A stretch of 64,000 nt of DNA from Heliocybe sulcata (Eukaryota; Basidiomycota; Agaricomycetes; Gloeophyllales; Gloeophyllaceae): NCBI GenBank assembly GCA_004369045.1, contig ML213531.1, forward strand, positions 122,483 to 186,482. The letters run 5' to 3'. Of this stretch, positions 1-10,804 are shown one piece after another. The number at the start of each line of letters is the position of its first letter. Position 1 is the first letter of the stretch. The position numbers were made by a program, and so were the translations under genes. A model generated the notes under the pieces. It searched no databases, was not told the DNA's origin, and was given only the letters and a program-made list of their open reading frames with translations.

Positions 1-188
1 TATATATTTGCTTTGGAACTCCCTTCAACAACGTGCAGCCTTGCCAGCTCACTGGTTGTTAAGGTAGCCCTTACATCGCGCATGCTGCCTGCAGTTCGCA
101 GGAGATGGGTCAGGAAAGGATGTCAGTAGGTCTGGAGATCTCTCTCTGTGTTTACTGGTGATGCGACCTCGCCCTGATCCCGTACTTT
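1..188 (+). pseudogene. Gene A copy 1, 5' part (before transposon)
   Basis: This is the upstream piece of an unrecognised gene (family A), cut by the window edge and by the transposon that starts at 189. From about position 80 it aligns base by base with the minus strand of the intact-looking paralogue near 26.95-27.07 kb. Shared words include CAGGAAAGGA and a GACCTCG-CCTGA-CCC-TACTT run that leads directly to the insertion point. The reading resumes at 8429 with CAATGGTACGC, exactly as in the uninterrupted paralogue. Positions 1-80 align less clearly. No function can be assigned. Confidence 0.75.
186..188. repeat. Left target-site duplication (TTT)
   Basis: TTT immediately precedes the CACTG terminus, and TTT also follows the other terminus at 8429-8431. 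A 3-bp duplication fits the CACTA superfamily. The paralogous uninterrupted site in gene A copy 2 has a single pyrimidine-rich triplet here, reading TACTTCCAATGG. Confidence 0.8.
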
Positions 189-229
189 CACTGTGTTCAG
201 CATACATCTGTACGCTAGTCCGAACAGAT
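189..229 (+). repeat. Left terminal inverted repeat and sub-terminal motif
   Basis: It starts with CACTGTGTTC and contains GTCCGAACAGAT at 218-229. Both are matched in inverted orientation at the right end of the element. Confidence 0.85.
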
Positions 230-819
230 CAGACGTACCCGAAAATACAAAGATAGTTCGATGTCCCCAAATAGCTGGAGTAGCCCAGGTCCGAACAGAC
301 GTGACCTAGTTGGAAATACAAGGATGTTCCGAGACTCTGGCTAGCTGAGCGGTTTGCAGCATGAATAGATCCGACGTTGTCCCGAACACGTGGAGAAATC
401 ACATGTACGACGCGCTCATCTGCGCGAACCTCGAACAGACCCGCGCCTCTCAGCTATTCGACTCCTGCCTACTCCAACCTAGCCGCTTACTGCCTTCTGG
501 ATGTATACTTAGATACAGGCTATATGCATGATTATTTTAACTTCTGTCTTTCTAAGTTCCCCTACTGCTGTCGAGCTTAAGTGAAAGGCCGACTTAAACT
601 CTCGGTCTGCCATGGATGCAACACCACATGACCCGTACGCGCAACAACCAAGTCCCGTCTACGTGAGTTATAAGTCTCTTGCTATGACCGTCACATCCCC
701 ATCTCCCACTGCCGTCGCCCTCGACATCCTGCTCTTCCCCGCTCGACTCCGGCCTCCTCACCAGACCGCCAACGTCTCAGATCTGCTTGTCTCCCACCTC
801 TTCTGCCTGTTCCTCCAGC

Positions 820-3800
820 ATGAGCTATCGATGTCTTTGCCCTAAGTGCCAGGGAGCTTTGGTCAGCCAGTACATATACGACAAACATCAAGCCGAGATC
901 CAAGTATCCGAAGCCATCCGTAACATCCCCCGCCCAATACAGGACCTCTTAGGGCGGCTGGGTGACCAGCGGCAATCTACGGTGAGACGCACAGCTGCAG
1001 GACCGTCTGCTGTTCCCCCCACCATTCGAAGCACCGCGCACCATCCGTCTCTCTCGCAGCATCCTTCTTCATCAGTATTGGCACCTCAGCCTCCTGTTTT
1101 GGCTCCAGGGCAGTCCAATACACTTATCGAGCGATACCCTCGGTCGAGCGCTGCCATCTCCGAGTCTTCCTCTCCTTCAATCACGCCACAATATTCAAGT
1201 CACCTGGATGCCACGGTGCTTGATTTGTTCACAGATTCTGTACAGGATCCCATGCCCGAGGCAGAGCCCTTACCGAATCTCGTATGTGCTTGGACATTTC
1301 ATCCGGGAATTGATGTGCTAATTCAGTATGCTCCCAGCATCATCACACGTCCGTGATAGACCCCGCACTCCTTCTTCCATCTTTGCCGGCACTGTCGGCG
1401 GTTTCCAACGACAACAAGCCACCGCCTCCCACCACTGAGGATGAAGAGTCGCTATATGCATCCTCGCCGGGGCCACGCGACTCCGACTCCGACTCTTTCA
1501 ATGCCGCCATCCCTCCATCATCACTTGCTGACGACATCTTCCCTGCGGGTGACCCCCACCACGTCGACATCAATGTCCTTGATGAACCCGCGATATTAGA
1601 GTCACGCCCACCATCCAGTGCTCCCGACAATTCACTTGCATCTCCCGCGATACGTCTTCCAGGAGCGGTCTCGCCAGCTCCACAACGTACTGGCTGTGCT
1701 CGGAAGCCTCAAGTTCGGAAGGAGGTTCAGACTCTCGTGGAGAAGCGTCAAGAGAGAGATCTTGGTCTCTATGACGATCCGGACGACGGGGATGCATTAC
1801 AGGCGACATTGGCCGGCGATGCTGACTCTGGCGGTTCCATCAGCTCCAGCGTAGCGAGTCCGCTGGGTGCTATTCCACTTGCAGAGCCTCGCCCGAGTGC
1901 CATCGACTCCTACGCCGATTCACACCAGGCCTGGTTTGTCAGGATGGTTCTCCTCCTCGTCTCGTTCCTCCATATCAAGTATCATGTGACCTTTCGAGCG
2001 TGCGCTCTCATTTTATGGACTATGAAGCAGATCTTCATCTCCCTTGGGCACCTCGCAGCGAGTGACTCCATGCCGACTACGCTCACTATGGTTATCCATA
2101 CTCTAGACTTGGCAGATCGCTTCCAGATCTACCCGGCTTGTCCGACTTGCCATGAGCTTTTCTCCCCGTCTAGTTCCGCCGACTCTCACTGTCCTGACTG
2201 TAAGATCGGTATATATAAGCCCCAGAACCGCACGATGTTCGAGAGGATCACGCGACGAGCTCCCCAACGACCTATTCCAAAGATGGCGGTGCCCGTTGCA
2301 CCTCTATCCAGCCTTCTAGTTGACTTTCTAAACCAGGGCGACAACGAAACAGTATGCGAACAATGGCTCGACTACGAACCTCAAGCACCGGGAACCTACT
2401 CTCACGTGCTGGATGGCGAGGTCCCGAGAACAGTGAAAGGCCATGATGGGCAGCCGTTTTTTTCCCGAGGGTCTCTCTCTGAGCCTGAGGAACTACGGTT
2501 GGGCATGACGTTCAGTCTCGACTGGTATGTCTGATTATTCATATATGTATTCAAAATATTAGCCGCCCTGAAATGAATCCACTAGGTTCAACACGAATAC
2601 AAGTAATTACTGCAGTAGTCACTCCTCCGGAGTGATGTCGTTCTGTGTCTCCAACCTCCCTCCGGAACTTCGGTACGTTATCGATCCTTGTTGCTGCAAA
2701 AATATCGACCACGTACTCAGCATGCCCAACTAGGTACAAGACATCAAACCTTCTGATCCCCATCATGACACCTGGACCCAACAAGCCCACTGCCGAGCAA
2801 TTGCAGAAGTACATCAAGATTCTCGTCGATGACCTCATCAAATTATACGAAGAGGGTGTTCGCATTAAGACACCTGAATATCTGAAGGGTAAGTCTTCGT
2901 AATATGGGTCACAAACATGCCTCTGATCTCGTTATTAGGACGCCTAGTGTGTGTCTTTCTACTGGCAATTATATGCGACCACCCAGCCATGTGCAAGGTT
3001 TGTGGGTTTGCCAATCATGCACATAGCGAGGCGCCATGCACAAAGTGCCACGTATCTCGGAACGACATGTTCTCCGAAAAGGCATTGCGCAACAGTAAGA
3101 GATCATGATTAAAGTACTACCCTATGTACACAAATAACCATCGTGAATATTAGAATATCCAGCAAGAGATGGCAAGCAGCATCGAGCCCAATGCTATACG
3201 TGGAAATCCCTCCAGACGCAGGCCGAGCGCAACACCTTCTTCGAGACATTTGGATCAAGGTGGACCGAATTTGCGTGGCTGAATTATTTTGATCTTGTCA
3301 GGTATACGCTCGTCGACCCGGTGCACAACGTCCTCTTAGGCCTCGCAAAAAACCAGTGGTATACTCAATGGGTACGAAGGAACGCCATCCGAGCACCAAC
3401 ACCAATGCAAGGGCGGGAGTTGGGTATTATCCACAAGTTTCTCAGTACGGTAAGTATACATTTCATCGGTGCACTATGGTTGACTGAGCTTGTAGTTTGA
3501 ATCCCCTTTGTGGGCCAGGCGCCTCCCAACGCGAGTGGGAGAACCTGCTGGAGGCGCGCTCACCGCTGATGAATATAAGCTAGCTATGACGTGCCCAATG
3601 CCTATGATTGTGAGTCCGATTCCACTTGTGTTTCGTATCCACATCCGAAAGTGCAGGTGTTGCATGCTGCGTATCCTTTGCCACATGTTAGCGCTTCTCT
3701 GGGCTGCTACCAGCTCGAACAACTGTTCAGCTTGGCTGACTGGGCTTGCAGATCCCATTTGTCTGGGACGAATTCCTCAAGGATGCTCAGCAAGAGTTCG

Positions 3801-5595
3801 CCAAGCAGTCCAAGAAATACAAGGCAGATTTGACTAAGCACAAGAAGGATCTCGAGGAGTGGAAAGAACGTCATCCGGAGGCTATCGAGGAAGCAACGTC
3901 CACCCGGAAGGTAACTTTTAAGGGCGTACCGCCCGTATCTACAGGCCATGCTCCCAAAAAGAGAAAGCTTGGGGATGACAACAACACTCGACCTGTCGCG
4001 CCAGATCCACCGGGAAATCGAATGCACAAAGACGAGCCGGAGCTACTATTTTGTCTGGCTACTAGCTTGAAGCTCCTATTGGGTCGGTCTCTTGATGATG
4101 CATCTCTCACGAGGTCTCTACAGCTCCTTCGTGAATATCTTCTGAAATATCGTGAGGTACGCCAGCACAAGTACACATCATTCAAAAACTTTCATTTCCT
4201 CTTCTTATAGGTCTATGGCGAGGGCGCCATGAAGCCAAATCATCACTGGGTGGTCCATACCCCTGACCAGGTTCGCGATTTCGGGCCTGTCTATTGTTTT
4301 TGGCTGTTTCTTGTCGAGCGCCTCAACAAAACACTCAAGGACTATAACACGAACAACCACTCTGGCGGCGAACTCGAGATTACGCTAATGCGTACGTTCT
4401 ATCGGGAAGTCCGCATCCGGGATATGGTTAGTCTTTACATCTCGGGAGCATCATGCAACATTGCTCATAATTTGTAGACCTCAGCTATCGCCGAAGGCTA
4501 TGAAGATATCCACATAGCTGAAGACCAGCTTGCGATTTGGGCCCTTTCAAATGCCGGAGAGGAGCGCGGCACAGTCGAGGTGGCCGGAAGTCGAACAGAA
4601 GCTTCCGTCCTGAGTGAAGGTGCGTCATAATAGCAGTGGGAGTGGATTACATGTGAATGAAGATGATCTTATAGCGAGGACCCCAATTCGTCTACAAGCA
4701 GGGCCAGCAGTCTCGGTTCATGCCCAAAGACTACCTGACAACGTTGTCATGGCACTCTGTATGCATTACAATGCTCATTCGACGAGACCCATCTACCACA
4801 CTTTGCTTGAGCGGAATCCTCTTCCAGGAAGAAGATTGATAGCCTCAAATGCCATCCTGTTCGAGTACGCAATCCTTGACGGTCGGCGCATCGTGCCAAC
4901 ATCTTGATCTCAGCGCAAGGGGGCTGGTTCATCCATTGTGAAGGTCCTCGTGGATGGCCAGAGCTATGGCGGTGAGGTTCAGCGAATCTTTCAGCATACT
5001 CAATCTCTAGACAACGCGATATGGGCCGAGATGCGCTGGATGAAGTGCTGCAAGGTCCCATCAAAACGGAATTACTGGTGCAAGTAGTAAGTCCGATTCC
5101 TCTCAAGCGTATGATCAAACTTACCCGTGTGGTATCCTCAGCCCCGAGCTCAGCATAGAGTATTGGGAGCTCGGGAAATATCACGACACGGGCGATCGCC
5201 AAGTGCCACCCATCATCGTCCCATTTTCGTCTATTCAGTGCCAGCTCTCTAGAGGTGAATACCGAGACATGAAGCCTCGCGTATGGATTACGACGACAAT
5301 GGAAAGAGTGAGTCCTCTTCCCTCATCCATTAGCATATACTCATCCTCGTTACAACCCACGACAGCATGCGATTATAGACATGTCGTTAGACAGTGCTTG
5401 ATAGGGTTTCGTTGCGTACCGTACAGCCCATTCGCCGGTGTTATCATCGCCTGTCATTGCGTTCAAATGCTCTCTATTGCTTCTTACTGAAAATTACATT
5501 TGCTATTGGACAGGTGTCCCCCAATCACGATTACAGACCTCTACAAGTCAATCGAGACCACACCGCTGAGTACGAAGCAAGTATCGGCAGTGTGA
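820..5595 (+). CDS. Tnp2-type CACTA transposase, multi-exon, with one in-frame stop
   Basis: This is the transposase of the surrounding element, expected to cut and join its CACTG ends in the nucleus. The ATG at 820 opens a C-x2-C finger (CLCPKCQGAL). An intron at about 1282-1337 restores frame into a long low-complexity exon to ~2524. That exon ends in a second zinc-binding segment (YPACPTCHELF...C-x2-C) and the GHDGQPFF region usual for the family. Later exons give NLLIPIMTPGPNKPTAEQ, a C-x2-C...C-x2-C finger (MCKVCGFANHAH, CTKCHV), the hallmark DPVHNVLLGLAKNQW, PNHHWVVHTPDQVRDFGPVY and FLVERLNKTLK. The reading is coherent over about ten exons, but a TGA at 4905-4907 (after DGRRIVPTS) interrupts an otherwise continuous exon. 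The downstream frame stays open (KGAGSSIVKV). The gene therefore may be dead, or act only in trans as a shortened form. The C-terminal exons after 4900 are the least certain. Confidence 0.85.
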
Positions 5596-5798
5596 TTTGA
5601 CTGGATGAAGGATAGCGATTGGACAAGCACGGGAGCACCAGTATCAAGAAGAACAGAAGAACAAGTAAAGAGTCGAGCATTACTGAATGGTATTAGCAGG
5701 AGGAAGTCCCGTTCCGAGTCACATCAAGAGGGCATAGATACCGAAGACAGGAAGGACGTTGAGCTAATGTTGCCAGAGCCCAAGAGGAAGCAGCCAAT

Positions 5799-8021
5799 CT
5801 AGCCAGAAGTCTCATCCTCGGGCTGAGGTGTGTTCTTTCCAAACCCTTCTGGATCACCTCTTGTATACCATTGCTGCATAAGAAATTCCCAGCTGTCTTG
5901 GAATTCTTCGTAGTACCCGCGCTGTATGGTGAAGTCCCAAGGAACATGGATAGGTGGCCTCTCATTCCACCGGGTGCTGGCGTGAAAGCGCTTAGGACCA
6001 AACCGGGACAGATCCCTCTCCAAGAGGGAATTCAGGTAAAGGCCCATGATGTCTTCCAGAAGCCACTCGAACTCAACGCCCCAGGTCAGTGAATTCATTC
6101 TATCTGGAATCAACCACAGCTTACCTCACGTGAGCGCCATGAAGGTCTGATACGTTCCCAGACCTCGAATGCCTTCCACTCAAGTGGGTCCATCGCATCC
6201 GGGTTGTAGCCAAGATTGATGCCATGCACCGCTTCCAGTCTGCTTTGCTTTCCTTGTCTTCATCTTCGGGTCCTGATGCGTAGTCTGATACAATGTCGAT
6301 ATTTTCCAGGAGCGGCATCGGATCTACGCCATGCAGCTTCGCGTAAAGCTTAGCTCCTAGCCGGAGATGCTTCAGTTTCTGGGAAACAGTGTCAGCAACC
6401 ATCTCGCAGAAGAGAGATTAAGCAAACCGTTGTCCGGCGATTATGGCGGCGTGTATTGCTCTCATTTTCGAGCTGTTTTGCCATTTTAACTTCGTCTCGT
6501 TCCCTTGCAGCCTGGGCCTTGAAGCCGCGGAAGGTTTCCTTTGCCATCCATTCAATCGTCTTCCGATTGAAGTGTACAGATGAGTGTCGAAGGTCATTGG
6601 GCAGCTGCTCTGCGGCCTGTATCAATGTAAGTACACTTGCAGCGAGGAATACCGGTTAATATCACTTACCTCAAGTTCAGCCATAACAGAATCTGCTACT
6701 CGTCAGCATATGGTAGCATTTATTGGGTGATTTACCCACTGGTCGAAGTCGGGTGTGAAATATGGTTGGTTCGTCTTCTCATTAATCCGCAGTTCGCCTA
6801 CTTCAGGCCACTTCTCCTTTACGCCAACACCACAGAGCATACGGAAGGCACTGATTTCGAGGTGCTGACGGCAAGTCAGGCAGGTCTATGTAATTTTGAA
6901 GAATGATATTACTGACATTCAACAGCGCTTTTGCGCTTCTGAGCGGCGGGGAAAGATGTTCCGGAGCTTTCAAGAGCTCGTCCCAATGCTGGTCATCAAG
7001 TTCGTCCTTGCTTCCTTCATTGTCAGCCTCCTCGTCATCGGCACCACTTGTGTTCTTGTCCTTGCGGGCCTCGAGTCTCTTCTCGTGTTCGCGAATCTGG
7101 CAACGTGCGCGTCTGGTGTTATCGGCATGGCTCTGACTTGCTGTACTTGCAGCGATGGTTTGATTACTGGCGACTTGCTTCCGAAGAGTCTGAATTTCCT
7201 TCTCCATCTTGTTCTGGCGCTTCAAGACCTCCCGGAGCATCTGGTTCGGGTCAGCGTCATCGGTGTTGGAGTTACCGGTGTCTGGACCACTAAAAAATCG
7301 ATGTAAGCTGGCTCACGATCTGTAGATATATGCTATGCTTGACTTATGCTTTCGTCTGCTGGAGGAGCTCAGAGACCGGTATCGGAGACTCAGAATGTCT
7401 CGATCTATTGGAAAACACCAAGATCAGTGGTAATGTGTATGTATATGCTACTGTTCACTGACAACAGGGGCTGTTTCTGCTTTGCCTTCCGAGTCGAGCA
7501 CCTGTTTGGCTGACGACCGTTTCTAGGAGCCTCGATCCTTGCTGCGCCGACTGTCTTCCCATATGCATCTGGCTGCATATTCTGTGATCCATCAACAGAT
7601 GTCGCAGTGATGTCGGCAACCTTCTGCTTTGTGTTATGTGCGCTCTGAACCTTCTTAGGTCTGTATCCATAGTCGTGGTCGGAGTCAGTAGTATCTTGCA
7701 TTCGCCGCTTCCTTTTCGGTTGTTTTGGCTGCTCAGTGCTGGATATATGCGCGTAAATTGGTGAGTTGGCACAGTGATCAGCATGATTAATTGGACTGAC
7801 TTGTCTATAACCTCGGGTATGAGATCAGAAGATGCCGAATATGGGTCACCTTGAGGGCCATCCATATATGCATTGTGGATTCTAGTACCCGGTCCAGGTA
7901 GGTCGTTTAATGGGATAGCTGGAGGTTCAGAAAGGGCTAACTGGGCTGATGTATCCAACAGCGCCCATTTATCCACTGGGATATAGTGCGGACGACTAGG
8001 GACTGTCCCTCTAGATGCCAT
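5799..8021 (-). CDS. Second gene of the CACTA element, uncharacterised accessory protein
   Basis: Multi-exon gene convergent with the transposase; the stops lie about 200 bp apart. It starts at MASRGTVPSRPHYIP (ATG at 8021), followed by a basic region (QPKQPKRKRR) and a nuclear-localisation-like stretch (STRKAKQKQ). A coiled coil follows (LREVLKRQNKMEKEIQTLRK) and then an acidic segment (GADDEEADNEGSKDE). The C-terminal half is tryptophan- and aromatic-rich and ends in a Pro/Glu tail near 5800. No catalytic motif is visible. Its position between the TIRs suggests a role like the DNA-binding accessory protein (TnpA) of plant En/Spm, but that is analogy of position, not sequence. Internal exon edges are approximate. 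Confidence 0.7.
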
Positions 8022-8388
8022 CCGGTATACAGCCGGTAGACAGTACCTGGTATGAGGGGTAATGAGCGAGCGCAAGAGGATGAGCGCAATCAGGGAGCGC
8101 CACAGCACGTGGATCACGTGCTCGTGTATTTCCGTATTAACCCAAATAGAGCGGTTATTGCTATATTGTAAATGAATATTATATTGGATATATCAAATAT
8201 TGGGCGGCCCATTATATACCACTAGGCTGAGGTATTCAGAGGCTATATAGTCGAGCCAGTCACATCTGTTCAGAGGACGGAACATTTGGTATATGCTGAG
8301 GGTCCGTACAGATCTGTATTTATATAAATACCAAGGAATTCGAGGGTTTGCAGGGACCACCTATCCAAGGTCTTCGCGAGACGTCCAC

Positions 8389-8428
8389 ATCTGTTCGGAC
8401 ATCGACTACTTGTGCCTAGAACGCAGTG
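8389..8428 (-). repeat. Right terminal inverted repeat and sub-terminal motif
   Basis: Read on the minus strand it begins CACTGCGTTC and contains GTCCGAACAGAT (8389-8400 reversed). It mirrors the left end and is followed by TTT at 8429-8431. Confidence 0.85.
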
Positions 8429-9096
8429 TTTCAATGGTACGCATACCACAAAAGGCACCAGGGTACTCGTCTGGGGGTGCGGTTACATCCTCTGCATGGA
8501 CAGGCAATATACTTATCCTTCTCGCAGATGTGGTTTCTGCGGTGAGCTCCTGTCAAAGTTGCAAGACGCACTACGGAAATTGCACCAGATAGTGCTGGAA
8601 AAGGCGCTGGTGGCTGCGGAATACAAGGACTTTGACGACCTGCTCCGGCATATCTCGGACTTCCCTCCTTTTAATGTCACGGAAAGGTGCTCAGCCCGCG
8701 TGACAGAGTTTCTGGCCGACGTCTACTGGATGACGGTACGACAGCCGATCCCTTCTTGTGAGCACACCTGTGTTCGATGAGCACGTCCCTGTGCTCCGTG
8801 ACTCGGACTACGACTTCCATATGCTTGCTCTGTGCAGTCTGCCATCCGAGAAGACTCAGTAGGAGTTCCTCAGACGATATACGGATGTTTTTGGCTTAAG
8901 GGGACCGGTCATGCTCATATCCGTTCGGGGTAGTCCATCTGATTGCCTGCTGTTGAATATTGAAGGGCCGCATGCCGTTCTTAGAGTGGTGAGACGGCAT
9001 GTCCCGTGCGATGTCACGGCAAGCATCCCAGAAACGTATGTTACCGTGCTTATTTCCTGCAAGACATATAAGAGCGCCAAGGCGCAAGTATTGTAG
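8429..9096 (+). pseudogene. Gene A copy 1, 3' part (after transposon)
   Basis: Continues gene A after the insertion. The first bases (CAATGGTACGCATACC) match the exon at about 26.95 kb in copy 2. After the same small intron comes CGFCGELLSKLQDALRKLH, paralogous to CGFCGEILSKLQEAVHNFQ. The copy then lacks about 120 codons present in copy 2. It resumes at DEHVPVLRDSDYDFHMLALC and has a TAG just before EFLRRYTDVFG. It ends ETYVTVLISCKTYKSAKAQVL then stop at 9096, matching DNVVLIPCKKYKSANARLL of copy 2. The deletion and stop make this a pseudogene even without the transposon. Function unknown. Confidence 0.8.
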
Positions 9097-9370
9097 TAGG
9101 CATGTGTTAATGTGCGCGCTTTAGAGTCCTGTTGCAGCCACTGTCATCAGGTTTCCTTTCAATTGAGATTCAGGATTAATTATAAAGGTGTAGCCAGACC
9201 GTTCAAGCCGCACTACCAGATAAAGATGTGGCACGGCGCGTTCGCTACGATCACGTGCCCCGCGTGCGACATGATAAGATATCGCCATCGACGTCAACGT
9301 ATGCTGCTGCCTCTACACTGTCGCAGTAGGATCCGCTTGTTTCCTTGGATCCTCTTAAACCATTATTATC

Positions 9371-10100
9371 ATGCTTTGGCTCAGAATAGCATCTGTAGGA
9401 AGGAGAGGCATCGGCGAAGTGAAATGGACCAGTACTCAGCGACTGAGTCGCTTGCAGCCCATGCTCTTGAGACAGGTCGGAACGCAAAATGATAAGGTAC
9501 ATATTCTTTCGCATAAGGCTGTTAATATTGTTATGTATACGGGTCGTCCTCAGGATCACGAGTTGCATCAAGATCAGGAATCTTCGGAGAGTGTCTCGTC
9601 CTCCCAGGGCATGGCTCTGCAGACTCCGTCGCCGGCCGTTGCCACCGCGCTCATGTCAGACGAATCTGCCGAAACGCGGACTCAAAAGAAGAGAAAACAA
9701 ACGTCGGCTATAGTTCCATATATCTGTATTTCGTGGACCCTGATTTGATATATGTAGTGCACGCAAGGCCAACAAAGATGACAAGGCCAAGAACAAGAAC
9801 GTCAAGCTTTCCAGGAGAGAACAGCATCTGCAAGCCGTGCAGAATAATGCGAAGCAATACGAGGAAATGACTGCGCTGGAGGACATTATTGCAGAATTGG
9901 AGATAGACCCGGACAACCGTCATCTCATGAGGGATTTCAGAAGGGCTATGCATCTCCGAGACTGGGACAAAGGGTTTACCGAGACGGAGTTGGAGCACTT
10001 GGCGAGCGAAAACGTGGACCCATGCGATTCCCATGCTGTGGTGAGCACTGAGGACATCGGGCCCGGGTTTCTATTGGTTACAAGCGGTACTGACTCGTGA
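9371..10100 (+). CDS. Gene B copy 1, uncharacterised paralogue family
   Basis: A two-exon gene downstream of gene A in the same orientation. It opens MLWLRIASVGRRGIGEVKW; copy 2 opens MLWSRIAFVEWRAMGEAKR. A 55-nt intron (9703-9757) starts GTCGGC and ends ATGTAG. The matching intron in copy 2 is 53 nt, so the length difference leaves both frames open. Exon 2 has a lysine-rich linker (RKANKDDKAKNKN) and then an acidic, probably helical segment (RRAMHLRDWDKGFTETELE) that aligns with FEEAMSFRAWNNGFSESEVE of copy 2. It ends FLLVTSGTDS. I recognise no domain. Conservation of frame across a diverged intron suggests the protein was under selection. The first ~110 residues also show open alternative frames, so the start is uncertain. 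Confidence 0.55.
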
Positions 10101-10804
10101 ATAGGATGTAATTATAGAATCCTATATTATGCGGCACCCAGACTGGTGGCCTGACCTTGATTACGATTGAGGTACGTGACCTTGATTAATATTCTCGTTG
10201 CTTGCTAGGCTAATGCTAGGCCACCGATTGACTGATATAGGCTGTTTATTTGTATCACCGATCTCAAGCGTCTACTACATGTGGCTACGTCTAGTTCAAC
10301 TATATCTCTACGAGCTATCGCATGTCTTGCTGGCTTCGACTTCTACTGGACTCGAGACAACGTCCGGTGAGAGCTGCCATCGGAGACGAAGGATATGCAG
10401 ACGTTACACACCTGGAAGGCATGGGCTTGAGATCTGAGACGTGTGTCTAGCGTTACTTATCGTAGATACTTATTGTTTCGAGAGTAACGCACACGATCAT
10501 AAGGAGACGACATTACCTCGTCAAGATACGGTGACGTCCAGGCATGCCATGCAGAAGTTAGGAATGAGCCTGTTGGATTCCGTACGACTTTTCAGGTAAG
10601 GTAAATATTTCAGTGCTACAAGCAATGACGCACAAAACCACTGGCTAGGAGCTACCCGCGACGAGCACTGTCCCATAAGAGAATCAAAAGCAAATGAACA
10701 CGAGCTCAGGCACTTCAGGACTGTATCAATACCCAAGCTCTCCATCTAGTAACATCCCACTCGCCTTATATTATAACATCAAGCATACCCCCCTCTCCCG
10801 GCAG
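10101..10804. other. Intergenic, nothing recognised
   Basis: Separates the ends of gene B (plus) and the F-box gene (minus), which converge here. Only short unrelated open frames are present. Confidence 0.6.

Larger units (their letters stand above)
189..8428. mobile_element. CACTA (EnSpm/CMC) DNA transposon with Tnp2-type transposase
   Basis: An 8240-bp element. The left end reads CACTGTGTTC; the reverse complement of the right end reads CACTGCGTTC, so the 10-bp terminal inverted repeats differ at one base. Eighteen to nineteen bases inside each end lies the same 12-mer in inverted orientation, GTCCGAACAGAT (218-229 and, reversed, 8389-8400). Weaker copies of the CCGAACAG word recur at about 291, 379 and 430, and CTGTTC words recur near 8268, as expected of sub-terminal transposase-binding repeats. 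The element is flanked by TTT. It carries a plus-strand transposase gene and a convergent minus-strand second gene. It sits inside gene A copy 1. Structurally it looks complete at its ends, but the transposase reading has one in-frame stop. Confidence 0.9.

Noticed and set aside
820-5595. Possibility that the transposase belongs to the KDZ group
   Set aside because: The DPVHNVLLGLAKNQW and RLNKTLK blocks, CACTG ends and 3-bp target duplication fit CACTA/Tnp2; KDZ elements are expected to make 8-bp duplications.
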